Assembly: GCA_947586055.1 (NCBI GenBank)
Contig: CANPXL010000018.1
Span: 1 to 59,471 of the forward strand
DNA: 59,471 nt
Direction of reading: 5' to 3'
From: an uncultured Acetatifactor sp.
GTDB lineage: Bacteria > Bacillota > Clostridia > Lachnospirales > Lachnospiraceae
Positions within the stretch are counted from its first letter, which is position 1, and every line of letters begins with the position of its first letter. Of this stretch, positions 16,903 to 25,150 are shown piece by piece. A program made the position numbers and the translations under genes. The notes under the pieces were generated by a model. That model did not search any database, was not told where the DNA came from, and saw only the letters and a list, made by a program, of their open reading frames with translations.

Positions 16903-17037
16903 ACCGTACATAAGCGGGAAAAATTTTGATTAAGATTGGGCTCGTCGGCCGTGATGCTGTGATTAGATTCTTCAAATGTTTTCGCGGTGATAAGGTTGAC
17001 CGTCCTGTGAAAGTACTGAGAAAACGACGAGACGAAA

Positions 17038-17625
17038 ATGGGGAGGGCGGATCTCATATTTTGCAGTAATTGCGGCACCAGGTTGATTGAGGGCCGATAT
17101 GCGGTTTATTCCGTGAAGTTCAGCAAGACGAATCTCCCGCAGTTGGACTGCGATCCGGAGGAAAGCAATAAAAAAATATCGGACAATCCTTCGGGAAGCG
17201 ATCGCCATTCGCAGCTACCTGAACAGGTTCTTTGCGCCTGCGGATTGGAAAGATGCCGAGAAAGACCTGAAAGCATTGAAATGGGCGGAAAGGCAGAGGA
17301 AGGTTGCAGCTTTGGTTTCGGCTGTTACAACGCTGATCATCGTTATTGCTCTCACGCTTCGCGTAGTGGAAACCTACATACCAGGAGGAATATCAAACCT
17401 TTTTCAACCGGGTATGGAAGTGCGTAATGCTTATCTGTCACAGTACAGCGAGAAAGTTATGGTGAAGTGGTCGAACTGTATAAGGATACTCTTACCGGAG
17501 CGACGGACTCAGGAGAAGAAGTTCTGTTGACTGCGTCTGAAGATAGCGGCGGCATCAGGCTGGTATTAAGTATAGACGGAGAATATATCGATGAATATTG
17601 GATGTATGAACATTACGTATCCTGA
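17038..17625 (+). pseudogene. Zinc-ribbon membrane protein gene broken by frameshifts
   Basis: Coding character moves between frames. ATG 17038 gives a zinc-ribbon start (LIFCSNCGTRLIEG) with only one intact cysteine pair nearby. From about 17156 sense continues in the next frame (RRKAIKKYRTILREAIAIRS) through a membrane helix (VAALVSAVTTLIIVIALTLR). Near 17455 it returns to the first frame (YGEVVELYKDTLTGATDSGE) and ends at TGA 17623. Two shifts are needed for one protein of about 195 residues: ribbon, basic region, one membrane helix, acidic extracellular tail. Confidence 0.7.
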
Positions 17626-17808
17626 TATGTCCGCAGATGAATGAATTTATATCTTTTCCATAAATGGGTTGAAATTAACCCGGGAAACGGACAACAAGGT
17701 TTGTTTATTGAATTGTTTATAGTCTCCCGTTACACTGTTTTACAGGCAATGGATCTGATTTTGTCCGGAGACCGGCGATCCGGAATCCGCAGGGATGAAG
17801 GAGAAGGA

Positions 17809-19935
17809 ATGGATACCTGTAAACAGAGGGAGTACATGGAAGAAATGTTCCGACTGCTGGACATGCTGCTGTATGCGGCATTTCAGCAAAAAAGAGAAAA
17901 GGAAGGCGAGAATCTGTCCATGCGGGGACTGGTAATCACCGAAAAGGAGATTGACCAGGCGTTTCAGATGCCGCGTCAGGCAGAGGCATTTCCTGACGGT
18001 GTAATGGATGAGATCCGGCAGACGGTGTCTCGTATCCGGGAAAGACAAGCGTCGGAATCCTTTCTGCCATTTTATGCGGTCTGTGAAAAATTCCGCCTGA
18101 ATTCCCTGGAAAGGCTTGCACTGTTGATCGGAGCGGCGCCTTTGTACCATCGAAAATATGAGAGGATCTATGGCTTCCTGCAGGATCGGGTGGATCAGCT
18201 TTCCCCCACGCGGGGACTGTGCGTGACGCTGGCTGAATTCTGGGGTGAGATTCCCACGGAGGATATGGCGGAGTTTCTTTCCGGATTGGGAAATATCGAA
18301 TTTTTACTGTGGGAAAAGGAAGGAATCGGTCTGGCCGGAACCTACAGGCTGCGTCCAAGGCTGCAGAGTTATCTGCTGGGCGAGATGGACGTGGAAGAGT
18401 TGATACGGGAGAGGACGGAATATTTTTCCTGGACAGAGGAAATCCCGCCTATGGTCATTCGGGAGGATAAGCTTGCCCAGTTGTGCAGTCTTTACGACAG
18501 GATGCAGGAGGCAGCGCAGGAACAGCCTGGCATGATCATGATTTGCGGAAAAGAAGGGATCGGCAGACATTTCCTTTTAAAGCATCTGGCCCGGGAGAGA
18601 AAGCTGCGTCTTTTTTTTGTGGATCTGTCGGAGCTTTTCGTTTTGAAGTGGGAGGATGTGAGGGACGTATTGGAGGCCGCCTTTGTGGAATCTGTTCTGG
18701 GATCCGCCCAACTGTGTCTGTACGGCTGTGATCTGGAGGAGACGGGGGAAGAGGGATCCGGAGGAAGAGGAGACTGCCGCAGAGAGATTTTCCGGTATCT
18801 GGAGGAACATGTGGACTTTTTTCTCCTTCTGGCGGAAAGAAAGGAAGAACAGCTCTCGGATTTCCGGGGAGTGAAAGTGTGCGTAGAGCTGCCGTCATTG
18901 TCCTCAGTGGAAAAGGTCAGGCTTTGGGAAAATTTTGGGGCTGGATACTCGCTGGGTGCGGATGTGGACTTAAAGCTGAATGGCAATAAGTATGTTATGA
19001 CACCCAGGGGGATCAGAGAAGCGCTTTCTACGGCGGAGGTTCTGGCCGGAAGCGAGGGACGTTCTGAAATTTCGCAGGAGGATATCCGGCAGGCGGTAAA
19101 GCAGAACCAGACCAACCAGCTGGGGGCTTACGCCACAAGGATCAACGGTCCGTTCGTGTGGGACGATCTGATCCTGGGAGACGATCAGAAGCGGCAGATG
19201 AGGATGGTCTGTGACCAGATGAAATACAGGGATGTGGTAGGGGAAGAATGGGGCTTTCATCGTAAAACACCTTATGGGAGAGGACTTTCGGTACTCTTTT
19301 ATGGGCCTCCCGGAACCGGTAAGACGATGGCCGCGCAGGTGATGGCAAATGAGTTGGGTCTGGATCTCTACCGGATCGATATTTCACAGATGGTGAGTAA
19401 ATATATCGGAGAAACCCAGAAAAACATCAGCCGCCTGTTTCATAAGGCCAAGGATATCAATGCGCTTCTGTTCTTTGATGAGGCAGATTCCCTCTTTGCC
19501 AGGCGTTCGGAGGCAAAAGATTCCCATGACCGAAACGCAAATGCGGAGACCGCCCATCTTTTACAGAAGCTGGAGGACTATGAAGGCATCACGGTACTTG
19601 CCACCAATTATCTCAATAACATAGACGACGCATTTAAAAGGCGGATGAAATTTATCATCCATATCGCTTTTCCGGAGCCTGGAGTAAGGCTGCGGCTGTG
19701 GAACAGCATTCTGCCGGAACAGGCGCTCTGCGAGGAAGAACTGGACCTGGATTTTTTTGCGGAGCACTTTGAACTGTCCGGGAGCAGCATCAAGGAAATT
19801 ATGGTGAATGCGGCTTATCTCGCCGCCGCCGAACACAGGGGGCTGGCCAACAGGGATCTGGTGGAGGCGGTAAAACTCAATTATGCCAAATATGGCAAGG
19901 TGCTGACAAAGAATGATTTCGGGTATCTCGGATAA
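17809..19935 (+). CDS. AAA+ ATPase 1 of the contractile injection system (Afp15-like)
   Basis: A 708-residue protein. I start it at ATG 17809 behind AAGGAG at 17798-17803, not at the longer frame from 17641, whose N-terminus lacks a site. The C-terminal AAA+ domain has Walker A GPPGTGKT (499-506), Walker B LLFFDEADSLF (Asp557-Glu558), sensor 1 LATNYLNN and an arginine stretch FKRRMKF. The middle holds a second, degenerate P-loop (ICGKEGIGRHF, about 245). This two-part design is that of the ATPase in eCIS loci (Afp15/Pvc15), needed for particle assembly or cargo loading. It opens the locus, with a similar ATPase at 25151. Confidence 0.9.
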   Translation: MDTCKQREYMEEMFRLLDMLLYAAFQQKREKEGENLSMRGLVITEKEIDQAFQMPRQAEAFPDGVMDEIRQTVSRIRERQASESFLPFYAVCEKFRLNSLERLALLIGAAPLYHRKYERIYGFLQDRVDQLSPTRGLCVTLAEFWGEIPTEDMAEFLSGLGNIEFLLWEKEGIGLAGTYRLRPRLQSYLLGEMDVEELIRERTEYFSWTEEIPPMVIREDKLAQLCSLYDRMQEAAQEQPGMIMICGKEGIGRHFLLKHLARERKLRLFFVDLSELFVLKWEDVRDVLEAAFVESVLGSAQLCLYGCDLEETGEEGSGGRGDCRREIFRYLEEHVDFFLLLAERKEEQLSDFRGVKVCVELPSLSSVEKVRLWENFGAGYSLGADVDLKLNGNKYVMTPRGIREALSTAEVLAGSEGRSEISQEDIRQAVKQNQTNQLGAYATRINGPFVWDDLILGDDQKRQMRMVCDQMKYRDVVGEEWGFHRKTPYGRGLSVLFYGPPGTGKTMAAQVMANELGLDLYRIDISQMVSKYIGETQKNISRLFHKAKDINALLFFDEADSLFARRSEAKDSHDRNANAETAHLLQKLEDYEGITVLATNYLNNIDDAFKRRMKFIIHIAFPEPGVRLRLWNSILPEQALCEEELDLDFFAEHFELSGSSIKEIMVNAAYLAAAEHRGLANRDLVEAVKLNYAKYGKVLTKNDFGYLG

Positions 19936-19954
19936 CGTGTGAGAGAGGTGCGTC

Positions 19955-22255
19955 ATGGCATATATGCGGAGTTTGAAAAAAACGAGCCCAGGGTATGCGG
20001 CCCGGGAGCCTGCTCGGGAGACGGGGCGTCCTGCGGGGGGCGGTCCTGGGAGCGCGCCCGTGAGCAATTCCATCCTGCAGGCGAAGCTTTGGGATGCGCA
20101 GCTTCAGGATGTGCAGATCCAGCGTTCCGGAGACAAAGGGCAGGAAAGCGAATCCGGGCCGGGAAGAGAGGGAGGCGTCCTGGACGCCGGGGCGGAGGCG
20201 GTTCGGTTTATGGGTGCGTCATCGGCCCGGGGGCTGGATCCGGAGATGAACGCCAGGATCGGCGGAAAACTGGGAGCCGATTTTTCCGGCGTGAGGATCC
20301 ATACGGATGAGGCGGCCCAAAGGGCTGCGGACAGCATGAACGCCAGGGCGTTTACCAATGGAAAGGATATTTATTTCAACGAGGGAGAATATAATCCCGG
20401 AAGTCCTTCGGGGCAGAAACTGCTGGCCCATGAGCTGACGCACACGATCCAGCAGGGGCATGTGGCTCAGAAGACGGATTCCGGAGAAAATGTGAGGGAA
20501 GGCATACTCGGAGAGGAGGAGCATACGATGGCATACGCACAGACGGCCCGGAGAGGGCAGACCCGGAAAGTTCAGGCGGACGGCGGTACACGTACCGCGT
20601 CCGGGAGAGCGCAATCCCCGGTGGGAAATTCTGTGATGCAGGCAAAACTGCGGGTAGGGGGGAGCCGGACTCCCGCCGAGGCGGAAGCGGACCGTGTGGC
20701 GTCCAGGGTGATGAGCGGGGACAGCGTCCGCGGCGGTATTCCCGTTACGCAGGGCGTATCCGGCGGGGCGGCTTTACAGGGGACGGTCCAGAGAGATTTC
20801 CTTGGCTTTAAGAAGCGCTACCGGAAAGCTGTGGATGAGCTGAACGACGACTACGAGGGATATAAGCAACAGAGCAGATGGGAGCGGTTCAAGTGGACCG
20901 TGAAAAACCCCATTGCCAGAATGACCGCCCGATCAAAAAAGAATCAGCAGAACACAAAGGACCGGCTGACCCGGGAGATGGCGATCGAGAAGATGGCCAT
21001 GGAAGCGCAGGCCAACCAGGCGAACGCGAGGACCAGTATAGATCAGCTGAACGATGCCGACCGCCAGAGTGTTCTCGGCAACCGGGCGGGCGGCCAGAAT
21101 GCCGCCAGCACCTTCGGGGAGGATATGCAGGCCGTCGGGGAAGCGGCGCTGGATTACGGCCAGAAGGGAGCCGATTTGACGAGCGCCGTGGGAAGCGATC
21201 TTGGCAAGCTCGGAGAGGCGAGAAAAAATGAAGGCATGGAGGCTCTTGGCGGCAAAATAGACGGGGGCGCCAGCATAGTGGGAGGCGCTCTGGGAATGGT
21301 CGGCAGCGGCCTGGAGCTGAAGGAAAATCTGGAGAGCGCAAAGCAGATGGAGCTGGCGGGAGACGAGACCTCCGCCAGAATACAGAAGGCCAACGCGGCG
21401 GCCAGCGGCATCAGCATCGGCACCAGCGCCGCCAGCATAGCGAAGGGCGGACTCCAGCTGGCCAATATGGGTGCGGCGGATACTCTCGATAAAATCATCC
21501 CCGGTGTGAGTCTGGGCACCTCTGCCATAAAGGGCGGAGCGGCCGTGGGAGAGCTTACCAGAGCGGGCAAGGTCCGCAGCCGGACCACCGAGGGTGAGAA
21601 TAAATACAAGGATGATAAAACGCAGAAGGGAAAATCCATGCGCAGCCTGTTCCACAAGGGCCACAAGCAGGCTGTGAACGACCAGATCGCGGCGGGCTTT
21701 GACCTTGCCAGCGCGGGACTGGAGGCGGCGGGCAATATTGCCTCTCTCTCCGGCGCGGGCGCGGGAGTGGGCATCGCCTTAAGCGCGGCGGGCACAGGCC
21801 TGGATGTGGGCAAAGGCTTCTTTATGAAGCGCCGACATAAGAAGATGGTAAAGAGCGAGGTGCGCAGAGATCTGGGGATCACGGACGAACTCGTCAAACA
21901 GACCCGGGAGCAGTATCAGGTGAACGGAAAGAAGCTGAGCAGGAAGGAAGCGGAACAGTTCCTGCTGATGAAGCTGTCCGGTTCCAGATCCTATGAGGAA
22001 GCTTACCTGAAAAATATCAGGGAGCAGAAGGGGGACGCCGGAACGGAGGGAATCAGCGAGCTGAAAACGGCTCTCGGAGTGGGGACAAACGGTGTCACCG
22101 AAGACGAGAGGAAAGCGGAGGATTCTCTGCTGAATCAGAGGCTGGGCGTCAAAGAGAAGGATGCCGGGAACCTGGATGCCAGCATCGAGAGAAGGCACCA
22201 GAAGAAGGGCAGAAAGAGGTGGAGCAATAAGGCCCGGGGAGAGGGCACGGTTTAG
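19955..22255 (+). CDS. DUF4157 metalloprotease-like protein, likely injection-system cargo
   Basis: A 766-residue protein with GAGAGGTG before ATG 19955. Residues 1-70 are disordered and Gly/Pro/Arg-rich. Residues 85-170 form the DUF4157 domain with the zinc motif in LAHELTHTIQQG (HExxH). A second motif typical of DUF4157 proteins, AKLRVGG followed by AEAEADRVASRVM, comes after this domain, whereas it normally precedes it. From about residue 290 the chain is long, Ala/Gly/Ser-rich and helical, with hydrophobic glycine-patterned stretches (GGALGMVGSG; GAGAGVGIALSAAGTGL) that could insert into membranes. DUF4157 proteins are common eCIS-associated effectors. It sits between ATPase 1 and a possible chaperone. 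Confidence 0.85.
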   Translation: MAYMRSLKKTSPGYAAREPARETGRPAGGGPGSAPVSNSILQAKLWDAQLQDVQIQRSGDKGQESESGPGREGGVLDAGAEAVRFMGASSARGLDPEMNARIGGKLGADFSGVRIHTDEAAQRAADSMNARAFTNGKDIYFNEGEYNPGSPSGQKLLAHELTHTIQQGHVAQKTDSGENVREGILGEEEHTMAYAQTARRGQTRKVQADGGTRTASGRAQSPVGNSVMQAKLRVGGSRTPAEAEADRVASRVMSGDSVRGGIPVTQGVSGGAALQGTVQRDFLGFKKRYRKAVDELNDDYEGYKQQSRWERFKWTVKNPIARMTARSKKNQQNTKDRLTREMAIEKMAMEAQANQANARTSIDQLNDADRQSVLGNRAGGQNAASTFGEDMQAVGEAALDYGQKGADLTSAVGSDLGKLGEARKNEGMEALGGKIDGGASIVGGALGMVGSGLELKENLESAKQMELAGDETSARIQKANAAASGISIGTSAASIAKGGLQLANMGAADTLDKIIPGVSLGTSAIKGGAAVGELTRAGKVRSRTTEGENKYKDDKTQKGKSMRSLFHKGHKQAVNDQIAAGFDLASAGLEAAGNIASLSGAGAGVGIALSAAGTGLDVGKGFFMKRRHKKMVKSEVRRDLGITDELVKQTREQYQVNGKKLSRKEAEQFLLMKLSGSRSYEEAYLKNIREQKGDAGTEGISELKTALGVGTNGVTEDERKAEDSLLNQRLGVKEKDAGNLDASIERRHQKKGRKRWSNKARGEGTV

Positions 22256-22320
22256 CGTATGTCTGTAAGAACACTTTTGCGGAACATTCGCGAAGATCAT
22301 AAGAAAGGTATGGTAAGCCA

Positions 22321-22788
22321 ATGGATTGGAAGCGGAATTTTTTAAGAAAGTTGGAAAAGGAGCTGGAAAAGGATGTGGAAGAGAGCCGTATCCTGGAAGC
22401 GGAAGGGAATAATCCGGACACCCTGAGGATGCTTTTTTCCACGGGAGATGACGAGGACGATCTGGCCGTGATGGATGTGGCGGTATATCCGTCGAAGCAG
22501 GGGCTGCAGTTTCTGAATTTTTATACGGTGGTCGTGCCGGAGGTGCAGCCCCAGGCGGTGCCCGGACTTTTGGAGCATCTGAACCGGCTGAATCTGCCGG
22601 TCCCCCTGGGAGCCTTTGGGTATTTTGATGAGGATGGCCAGGTGTACCACAAGTACAGTCTGATCGTGGAGGAACCAGCGGATATGGATCGGTTTGTGGC
22701 GGGCGCTGTCTCGGTCATCGCTCTGATTCTGGGTTTGATAGAGAATTACGGAGAGGAGATCGACGAGGCGGCCGGTTTTGATGCCTGA
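22321..22788 (+). CDS. Small acidic protein, possible effector chaperone
   Basis: A 155-residue acidic protein directly after the DUF4157 gene (65 bp). An N-terminal charged helix (LRKLEKELEKDVEES) precedes an alternating strand-helix core (FLNFYTVVVPEVQ; VPGLLEHLNRLNLPVPLGAF; EDGQVYHKYSLIVEEP) that resembles the YbjN / type III secretion chaperone fold. That resemblance is by eye. Position beside a likely cargo and before terminators supports a chaperone role. The Shine-Dalgarno site is weak. Confidence 0.65.
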   Translation: MDWKRNFLRKLEKELEKDVEESRILEAEGNNPDTLRMLFSTGDDEDDLAVMDVAVYPSKQGLQFLNFYTVVVPEVQPQAVPGLLEHLNRLNLPVPLGAFGYFDEDGQVYHKYSLIVEEPADMDRFVAGAVSVIALILGLIENYGEEIDEAAGFDA

Positions 22789-22805
22789 GGTGTTGGTTTT
22801 CTGCG

Positions 22806-22837
22806 GCGCCGGAGATGATTTCCGGCGCTGATTTTTT
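22806..22837 (+). terminator. Rho-independent terminator
   Basis: GCGCCGGA pairs with TCCGGCGC (22806-22828), followed by six T at 22832-22837. It ends the unit of ATPase 1, cargo and chaperone-like gene. Confidence 0.8.
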
Positions 22838-22847
22838 GCGGTTCGCG

Positions 22848-22885
22848 GGGCTGACGCACTTTCAGTGCGTCAGCCCTTCTTTTTT
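22848..22885 (+). terminator. Second, stronger Rho-independent terminator
   Basis: GGGCTGACGCACT (22848-22860) pairs fully with AGTGCGTCAGCCC (22864-22876) around a tiny loop and runs into CTTCTTTTTT-like T-rich sequence. Two terminators in a row insulate the regulator from the upstream unit. Confidence 0.9.
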
Positions 22886-22902
22886 CTTTTTGTGAACAGG
22901 GG

Positions 22903-22932
22903 TTGCAATAATTTCTCGGGGGGGTGTATAAT
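22903..22932 (+). promoter_or_regulatory. Promoter of the STAND-BTAD regulator gene
   Basis: TTGCAA (22903-22908) and a perfect TATAAT (22927-22932) are 18 bp apart, directly after the double terminator. It leaves a leader of about 125 nt before the regulator start. Confidence 0.7.
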
Positions 22933-23066
22933 GCAAGTGATTTTATCGCAAAATAAGACAAAAAATGCGGATGTATAGGGCTTCCGGGGGGGATGCCTGC
23001 ACCGACAGACATGAGATGTGCAGGCGAAGCATACTATATTACGGATCGGCTTTCGGTTAGGGGTAG

Positions 23067-25121
23067 ATGGAAATGGACAGAAACAGAAAGCTGGAATCAA
23101 AAATATTGATCCCGGATATGCAAAAAGAATACGAACAGAGAGAACTTCTCCTTTCGGAACTGCGGCAGGAGCAGGGGAAACTTCTGGTATTGCATGCCAC
23201 GATCGGTTACGGAAAGACAGTGCTGATGTCACAGTTTGCCCGTCTGCCGGAGAATATCTGCGCCTGGTATCATCTGGATGTGCTGGACAACCAGCCGGTC
23301 ACCTTTATACAGTATCTGATCCGGTCCCTGAGCCGGGTCCTGGACGGATTTGAACTGGACGAGGAATACTATGTGGAAATAACACCGGATGGCCTCAGCC
23401 GGTTCGTCAGGGATCTGATCGTGGAGATAGAGGAAAGTCTGGAGTCTATGGCTGATTCCCGGAGGCTGATGCTGGCTCTGGACGATTTTCAGGTGATCGA
23501 TAACCCGGAGATATTTAAGATTCTGGAGGAACTTCTGGAGCATACCGGCGGGTACTTTACGCTGATGGCAGCGACAAAGGGAGCCGTGCCGGATTTTTTC
23601 ACCAAATATTTCATGCGCAACCAGGGCGTTATCATAGAGACGGAGCGTCTGAGTTTCCGGGAGCAGGAGGTGTCACATTTTCTGGGTACCATGCTGCCCG
23701 GGAAGGAGGCCGAGAGGTACGCCAACATGATCTGGAGCAATATGGAGGGCTGGCCCGCGGGTGTGATGTTTGCCGCGCTTTATCTGCGCCGGCTGGGCTG
23801 TTTTGAACCGGATGTCGAATGGGAAAGCATTACCCAGGAGTCCATGGTGCAGAATTATATCGCCTGTGAACTGTACAAAGGTCTGCCCTACGACATTCAG
23901 CAGTTTTTGCTCAATACTTCCTTCGCGGAGGAACTGCAGCCGGATCTGTGCAACGATATCTGCGGTATTGAAAACGCCAGGGGAATCTTACAATATCTGC
24001 TTCAGGAAAATCTGTTTATTCTCCGCATAGGAGGAAAGAGCGGCAGTTATCGATATCATTCCATGTTCCGAAGTTTCCTGAACGACAGGGTCAGCCAGGA
24101 GCAGAGGCAGGAAATTTATGAAAAGATGGCGGGTTATTACTTAAGACATCAGGATCCGGACGTAGCCGCGAGATATGCCATGCTGTCCGGGAAACCGAAA
24201 ATTCTGATTACCGTTCTGGAAAAATACGGACTTTTGTTTCTGGGAGAGGGGAAACAAAAGACGGTTTCGGAATATCTTCAGCATCTGGAAGAGGGCGGTG
24301 TGGAATTTGCACCGGGACTTATGAAAGTAAAGGATGCCTTGGAACGCCTTGGGGAGGAAGACGGGACCGGGGAGAAGGAAAAGCTTTTGACGGTATCCTG
24401 TTTCGGGAAATTCCGGGTGGAGATCTCCCGGACGGGAAAAGAGATCTCATGGAGAACCCGCAAGGCGCTGGAGCTTTTCGCATGTCTGATAGACAGAGAG
24501 GGAAAGCCTGTGGAACGAAGGGCCCTTTTGGAACAGCTCTGGCCTGACAATGCACCTAACAACAGTGTGGCTATGCTGCACAATATGATCTACAGCATCC
24601 GCAAGGAACTGAGCTCCCAGCCGGAGCTGGCAGGTTTGATCCAATACAGAAACCATCAGTATTACCTGGATACCTCCCAGATGGTGATCGACCTGGAGAG
24701 TAAGAAAGAGATCTGTCGGCTGGCGGAGATGTCGGATGCGGAGGCGCTTTATGCGCGCAGGGAGGAACTGCTGACTCCCTGGGGTGTTTATCTGGCGGAG
24801 GTTGACGGCACCTGGTGTATGGCCAGACGGGTTTACTTTGAGAGAGGCTATGGAAAGGCCTGTTCTCTTTTGGCTGATTTCTGCAGGAAACAGGGGGACT
24901 ACGAAACGGAAGAGGCCTGTTGGACGGCGTATGTTGCCTCCGACCGATATTCGGAGGATGCGGTGGCGGGGCTTTTGCAGTGCTATGTCCGGTCGGGGGA
25001 CCGAAAGCAGATCAAGCGGGTCTTTGAGTCCGCCCAAAAGATCTTTCGGGAGGAACTGGACGTAGACTTAAGCGCTGAAACGGTCCGCATCTATGAACAG
25101 GCGATGAAGAAAAAAGCGTGA
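23067..25121 (+). CDS. STAND-type regulator with C-terminal winged helix and BTAD domain
   Basis: A 684-residue transcription regulator. Residues 20-400 are a MalT-like STAND NTPase (P-loop in HATIGYGKTVLMSQ; LALDDFQVID; AATKGAVP). Residues about 430-505 form an OmpR-type winged helix (LTVSCFGKFRVEISRTGKEI; RKALELFACLID) and about 510-680 a BTAD helical bundle (DKIFREELDVDLSAET-like end). In classic SARP regulators the winged helix and BTAD are N-terminal; here they follow the NTPase. It sits between the two ATPase units with its own promoter and is the obvious candidate activator of the structural operon. The ligand is unknown. Confidence 0.88.
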   Translation: MEMDRNRKLESKILIPDMQKEYEQRELLLSELRQEQGKLLVLHATIGYGKTVLMSQFARLPENICAWYHLDVLDNQPVTFIQYLIRSLSRVLDGFELDEEYYVEITPDGLSRFVRDLIVEIEESLESMADSRRLMLALDDFQVIDNPEIFKILEELLEHTGGYFTLMAATKGAVPDFFTKYFMRNQGVIIETERLSFREQEVSHFLGTMLPGKEAERYANMIWSNMEGWPAGVMFAALYLRRLGCFEPDVEWESITQESMVQNYIACELYKGLPYDIQQFLLNTSFAEELQPDLCNDICGIENARGILQYLLQENLFILRIGGKSGSYRYHSMFRSFLNDRVSQEQRQEIYEKMAGYYLRHQDPDVAARYAMLSGKPKILITVLEKYGLLFLGEGKQKTVSEYLQHLEEGGVEFAPGLMKVKDALERLGEEDGTGEKEKLLTVSCFGKFRVEISRTGKEISWRTRKALELFACLIDREGKPVERRALLEQLWPDNAPNNSVAMLHNMIYSIRKELSSQPELAGLIQYRNHQYYLDTSQMVIDLESKKEICRLAEMSDAEALYARREELLTPWGVYLAEVDGTWCMARRVYFERGYGKACSLLADFCRKQGDYETEEACWTAYVASDRYSEDAVAGLLQCYVRSGDRKQIKRVFESAQKIFREELDVDLSAETVRIYEQAMKKKA

Positions 25122-25150
25122 GGAACGGATGCAACGGCGGGAGGGATGGA

